From assembly GCA_038216175.1 (NCBI GenBank), contig JBBQQG010000119.1, forward strand, positions 1 through 8,173: DNA of 8,173 bases. Direction: 5' to 3'. The notes below the pieces were generated by a model that was not told where the DNA came from, made no database searches, and saw only the letters and a list, made by a program, of their open reading frames with translations. This DNA is from JBBQQG01 sp038216175 (GTDB lineage Bacteria > Patescibacteriota > Saccharimonadia > Saccharimonadales > OMJO01). The position numbers and the translations under genes were made by a program. Positions 1 through 8,173 of the stretch are shown here, piece by piece; the first letter of the stretch is position 1, and the number at the start of each line of letters is the position of its first letter.

Positions 1-8168
<8,168 letters not shown>

Positions 8169-8173
8169 GTATA

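Overview
The window is eukaryotic nuclear DNA. It holds part of one large, intron-dense protein gene on the + strand. Eighteen coding segments alternate with AT-rich introns. All seventeen complete introns begin GT and end AG, and joining the segments gives one open frame of 4443 nt (1481 residues) with no internal stop. Both ends of the gene lie outside the window: the first segment is already open at base 1, and the last ends at 8168 on a donor-like GTATA at the window edge. No second gene, tRNA, rRNA, promoter or polyadenylation site was found.

The predicted protein belongs to the large lipid transfer protein (LLTP) superfamily: apolipophorin, apolipoprotein B and vitellogenin-like lipid carriers. 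Landmarks in order are an ETGVDLKGAEQMIEK..LGPEG block (residues about 5-24), a VRIFGDEIGF block (336-345), an ATGLGLPLQITLNVTG block (392-407), and a C-(13)-C pair in the setting KCLPDAFERVTGLKIC (518-533) followed by a 'GP.KLRVYLE' strand. These line up with the open beta-sheet region (DUF1943-type) of apoB and insect apolipophorin as I remember those sequences. The rest is beta-strand-rich sequence typical of the lipid-binding body. At least ten N-glycosylation sequons fit a secreted glycoprotein. The organism is probably an invertebrate, perhaps an arthropod, but the window does not settle this.

Layout: bases 1-1346 (exons 1-3) encode the first LLTP landmark, then a long amphipathic-helical stretch and a very charged, disordered insert. 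Bases 1701-6129 (exons 4-13) encode the conserved lipid-pocket region and the beta-rich body. Bases 6130-6936 encode a second hydrophilic, R/D/Q/S-rich insert on short exons 14-16, which look like tandem duplicates of one another. Bases 7625-8168 (exons 17-18) return to beta-rich sequence.

Non-coding content: seven introns carry GATT/TTGA tetranucleotide arrays. Six read GATT on the + strand and one (intron 8) reads AATC. The longest intron (6937-7624) carries a probable non-autonomous DNA transposon of about 580 bp bounded by TTAA and imperfect inverted repeats. The two most notable points are the tandem exon duplication in the charged insert and this MITE-like element. I do not see a novel multi-gene system.
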